This document shows positions 62,231 through 64,000 of a stretch of 64,000 nt of DNA, one piece after another. The notes under the pieces were generated by a model. The model was not told the origin of the DNA. It searched no databases and saw nothing but the letters and a program-made list of their open reading frames with translations. The translations under genes were made by a program, and so were the position numbers. Source of the DNA: Fredericiella sp038205395 (GTDB lineage: Bacteria; Chloroflexota; Anaerolineae; Caldilineales; Caldilineaceae); assembly GCA_038205395.1 (NCBI GenBank), contig JBBRBX010000006.1, forward strand, positions 1 to 64,000, written 5' to 3'. Each line of letters opens with the position of its first letter. Position 1 is the first letter of the stretch.

Positions 62231-62506
62231 TCACGTAAGCAGAATAAAGTTCCAAAGCAGCCAGGAGGTTACGACAATCGCAACCACCAAAAAAAAGACG
62301 CGCAGACTGGCCCGCCACAAAGCGCCGCGCGACTTTTGCGCATCCACCCGCGCCTTGAGCGATTTTTCCTGCATCTCCTTGCGGGCTTTGGCGGATGCGG
62401 AGCGCAAGTCTTTGCTCTTTTGCCAGGACGTGCGCATGGACACCCACAAGGCCGTAAACACGACCCCGATGAGCATACCGGCTACGAGCATCAGTAAGCT
62501 GTCCAT
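62231..62506 (-). CDS. Small membrane protein with central basic helix, unknown function
   Basis: A 91-residue protein with an N-terminal transmembrane helix (LLMLVAGMLIGVVFTALWVS), a Lys/Arg-rich helical middle (QKSKDLRSASAKARKEMQEK) and a second hydrophobic segment at about 70-90 (VFFLVVAIVVTSWLLW). No family is recognised. It lies seven bases upstream of selD and probably shares its transcript. A link to selenium metabolism is possible only by position. Confidence 0.6.
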   Translation of the reverse strand: MDSLLMLVAGMLIGVVFTALWVSMRTSWQKSKDLRSASAKARKEMQEKSLKARVDAQKSRGALWRASLRVFFLVVAIVVTSWLLWNFILLT

Positions 62507-62514
62507 ACGCCAAT

Positions 62515-62543
62515 TCTATATCTGCTTGCGCCCCTGCCCGCAA
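62515..62543 (-). promoter_or_regulatory. Likely promoter of the small membrane protein-selD unit
   Basis: On the minus strand TTGCGG (62543-62538) and TATAGA (62520-62515) are spaced by 17 bases. The start codon at 62506 follows the -10 box by eight bases, predicting a leaderless transcript, as for the SNF2 gene. Confidence 0.4.
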
Positions 62544-62550
62544 TGCACAG

Positions 62551-62589
62551 TCATCCGGTTATGTCATCCGGTTATGTCATCCGGTTATG
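62551..62589. repeat. Three exact tandem copies of TCATCCGGTTATG
   Basis: A 13-base unit is repeated exactly three times (62551-62563, 62564-62576, 62577-62589), ending two bases before the stop of the ATP-grasp gene. It is upstream of the small membrane protein-selD promoter. It may be a variable-number tandem repeat or a cluster of regulator sites. Confidence 0.7.
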
Positions 62590-62590
62590 G

Positions 62591-63514
62591 CTAGGCTAGA
62601 AAACGCGCCCAGCGCTGCTCGGCCCGCTGCGGCTTGGGATTGTACGCCATCTCGATAGCAAGATCCGCCATCGCCTTGACCGCCCAATCAAAGTAGTGCG
62701 GCGTAATGCTGTTGATGTCCATGTCGGGGGCGGGGTTCATAAAATCAATCGCATAGGGCACGCCATCCTTGACGGCAAATTCTATGCTGTTCATGTCGTA
62801 GCCCATCACGTTGTTGATGAGGCGCGCATCATGCACGATCTGCTCCCCCAGTTCGGGAGACAGATGGTCGTGCTCCACAATATAGCGCCGGTTTTTGGGG
62901 TCATACTTGATGGGCAGGATGTTGTCCTGACCCACGCAGATGCAGCGCACAAACTGGTCGAACTCGATAAATTCCTGCAGGATCATGCACAGTGTTCCCG
63001 TGTCGTCATAGGCACGGATCAGTTCATCCAGCGTATTGACTTTGTAGACGTTTTTCCAGCCGCCGCCCCAAGTATCCTTGAGAATTGCCGGCAGCCCTAC
63101 ATAGCCGACAATGGCGTCCCAATCCAGCGGGTACACCAGGTTGCGCAAACTCTCGCTGACCACACCCTCCGGATAGGCTTTCATCGGCAGCGCCATGGTT
63201 TTGGGCGAAGCCAGCCCCAGCTTGGTGATCAGCCCGGCCCCAAAGAACTTGTCGTCGGCACTCCACCAAAACGGGTTGTTGATGCAGTAGGCGCCTTGCA
63301 GCATCGCATTTTTCAGATAGGTGCGGTAGTAGGGAATCTCGTGGCTGATGCGATCCACCAGCACGGCATACGCGCACGGCTCGTTCATCTGCGTGCCGCC
63401 CAGCTTGACGTATTCCGCCACAACACCGGCATTGCGGCTGTTGACCTCTTCAATAAAGGCCGGTGGAAAGCTCCATTCGCGGCCGACAACCAGCCCGACT
63501 TTCTTGTCACTCAT
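62591..63514 (-). CDS. ATP-grasp family protein, substrate unknown
   Basis: A 307-residue protein with the layout of RimK/glutathione-synthetase-type ligases: PAILKDTWGGGWKNVYKV forms the ATP-binding loop, MILQEFIEFDQFVRCICVG the middle strand, and SIEFAVKDGVPYAIDFMNPA the Mg-binding Glu/Asn region. The start at 63514 is chosen for a GGGGGG site over an upstream ATG. It lies 44 bases after an esterase gene. Such enzymes ligate a carboxylate to an amine or thiol; the product here is unknown. Tandem 13-base repeats lie just after its stop. Confidence 0.75.
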   Translation of the reverse strand: MSDKKVGLVVGREWSFPPAFIEEVNSRNAGVVAEYVKLGGTQMNEPCAYAVLVDRISHEIPYYRTYLKNAMLQGAYCINNPFWWSADDKFFGAGLITKLGLASPKTMALPMKAYPEGVVSESLRNLVYPLDWDAIVGYVGLPAILKDTWGGGWKNVYKVNTLDELIRAYDDTGTLCMILQEFIEFDQFVRCICVGQDNILPIKYDPKNRRYIVEHDHLSPELGEQIVHDARLINNVMGYDMNSIEFAVKDGVPYAIDFMNPAPDMDINSITPHYFDWAVKAMADLAIEMAYNPKPQRAEQRWARFLA

Positions 63515-63558
63515 GCGATCCCCCCCAGGCAAAGTGCGGTTGAAAAATAGCAGGTGTG

Positions 63559-63999
63559 TTAATCATGTCCAAATACATACTGGCGCACCATCTGCTGCCA
63601 ATACGGCCAATCGTGGCTCCAGCCTGACCACTCACGAAAGGCATGCGGTACACCCTTGGCCCATAAGGCGCGGCTGAGGGCGCGGTTGTTTTCAATATTG
63701 GGGTCGTGTTCGCCGTCGACAATGATGATGTCCATGCGGCGCAGCGCCTCCAATAGATTGTGGTCACTCAAATTGGGCACATAATGGCTGGGCGTGTTGA
63801 AGTAGAGATTGTCATCGTAGAAACCGCCGAAAAAGCCGGATATATCGTACTTGCCGCTCAGGGCCAGCACCCGGCCAAACAGATGGGGGTTGCGAAAGGC
63901 GATGTTGACGGCGTGATAGGCGCCAAAGCTGCAGCCGTGGCTGATCAGAAAAGGGTTGCCGTTCTTGCTTTGCATCAGCGGCAGCACTTCATTGAGCAC
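63559..63999 (-). CDS. Esterase-family alpha/beta hydrolase, 5' end outside window
   Basis: The 146 visible residues contain the nucleophile elbow SHGCSFGAYHAV (G-C-S-F-G), IIVDGEHDPNIENNR with the likely acidic residue and SGWSHDWPYW with the catalytic His. This matches the esterase D/putative esterase (PF00756) family. The N-terminal part continues beyond the window. It is upstream of and probably cotranscribed with the ATP-grasp gene. Substrate unknown. Confidence 0.8.
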   Translation of the reverse strand: MLNEVLPLMQSKNGNPFLISHGCSFGAYHAVNIAFRNPHLFGRVLALSGKYDISGFFGGFYDDNLYFNTPSHYVPNLSDHNLLEALRRMDIIIVDGEHDPNIENNRALSRALWAKGVPHAFREWSGWSHDWPYWQQMVRQYVFGHD

Positions 64000-64000
64000 A

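Noticed and set aside
62551..62589. Tandem repeat as a CRISPR array.
   Set aside because: The 13-base units are directly adjacent without spacers and there are no cas genes.

Overview
The window is high-GC, gene-dense DNA from a bacterium that looks like a member of the Chloroflexota (Anaerolineae/Caldilineae type). That placement is an inference. It rests on many lipoprotein solute-binding proteins with Ala/Pro-rich linkers after the lipobox, secreted multi-domain glycosidases, and short operons on both strands. No rRNA, tRNA, CRISPR array, insertion sequence or phage genes were seen.

Layout, left to right. 1-5.4 kb: the 3' part of a GH44 glycanase, a DUF983 protein, a biotin carboxylase/BCCP pair, and a convergent MaoC hydratase + CitE-type lyase operon. 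5.5-14.9 kb: a carbohydrate block with a large secreted GH13 amylase, a decayed histidine kinase, a sugar ABC importer (binding protein plus two permeases, no ATPase) and a branching-enzyme-like GH13. 15.1-19.5 kb: a polyphosphate operon (Ppx/GppA with HD domain, two PPK2 kinases) preceded by an arginase. 19.5-22.8 kb: a TetR gene with a textbook promoter/operator that breaks off and runs straight into an RND efflux pump lacking its N-terminus, then a 25-residue tail of a lost sugar permease. 22.9-28.6 kb: GH38 alpha-mannosidase, a wax-ester synthase/DGAT, a small anchored protein and a Phd/VapC toxin-antitoxin pair. 28.6-36.7 kb: a type I restriction-modification locus (hsdM, hsdS, DUF4256 gene, hsdR, YgjP-like metallopeptidase) and a DUF4160/DUF2442 pair. 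36.7-37.1 kb: a gene-free stretch with a striking row of perfect palindromes. 37.2-41.6 kb: a SNF2 helicase with a SWIM-like partner. 41.6-48 kb: MurA, a membrane protein and a GyrB interrupted by a 572-residue intein. 48.2-51.9 kb: a peptide-type ABC importer. 52-60 kb: a LacI-controlled module (aldo/keto reductase, ribose-type ABC importer, nitrilase-family amidase). 60.1-61.1 kb: small, partly broken defence/toxin-type genes. 61.1-64 kb: SelD, a small membrane protein, an ATP-grasp protein and an esterase cut by the window end.

How they fit together. The window is mainly about polymer breakdown and uptake (GH44, GH13, GH38, three ABC importers), storage (glycogen branching, polyphosphate, wax ester/triacylglycerol) and mobile or selfish elements (type I R-M, toxin-antitoxin pairs, intein, dispersed palindromes). 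Two findings stand out. First, selD is itself a selenoprotein gene: the true start lies about 100 bases upstream of the apparent one, across an in-frame UGA with a hairpin just after it. Second, gyrB carries an intein at the TOPRIM DxD motif that contains both a LAGLIDADG endonuclease and an XRE-like helix-turn-helix. A third theme is a set of four clean junctions where truncated genes abut, which suggests repeated deletions, or assembly collapse if this is a metagenome-derived genome.
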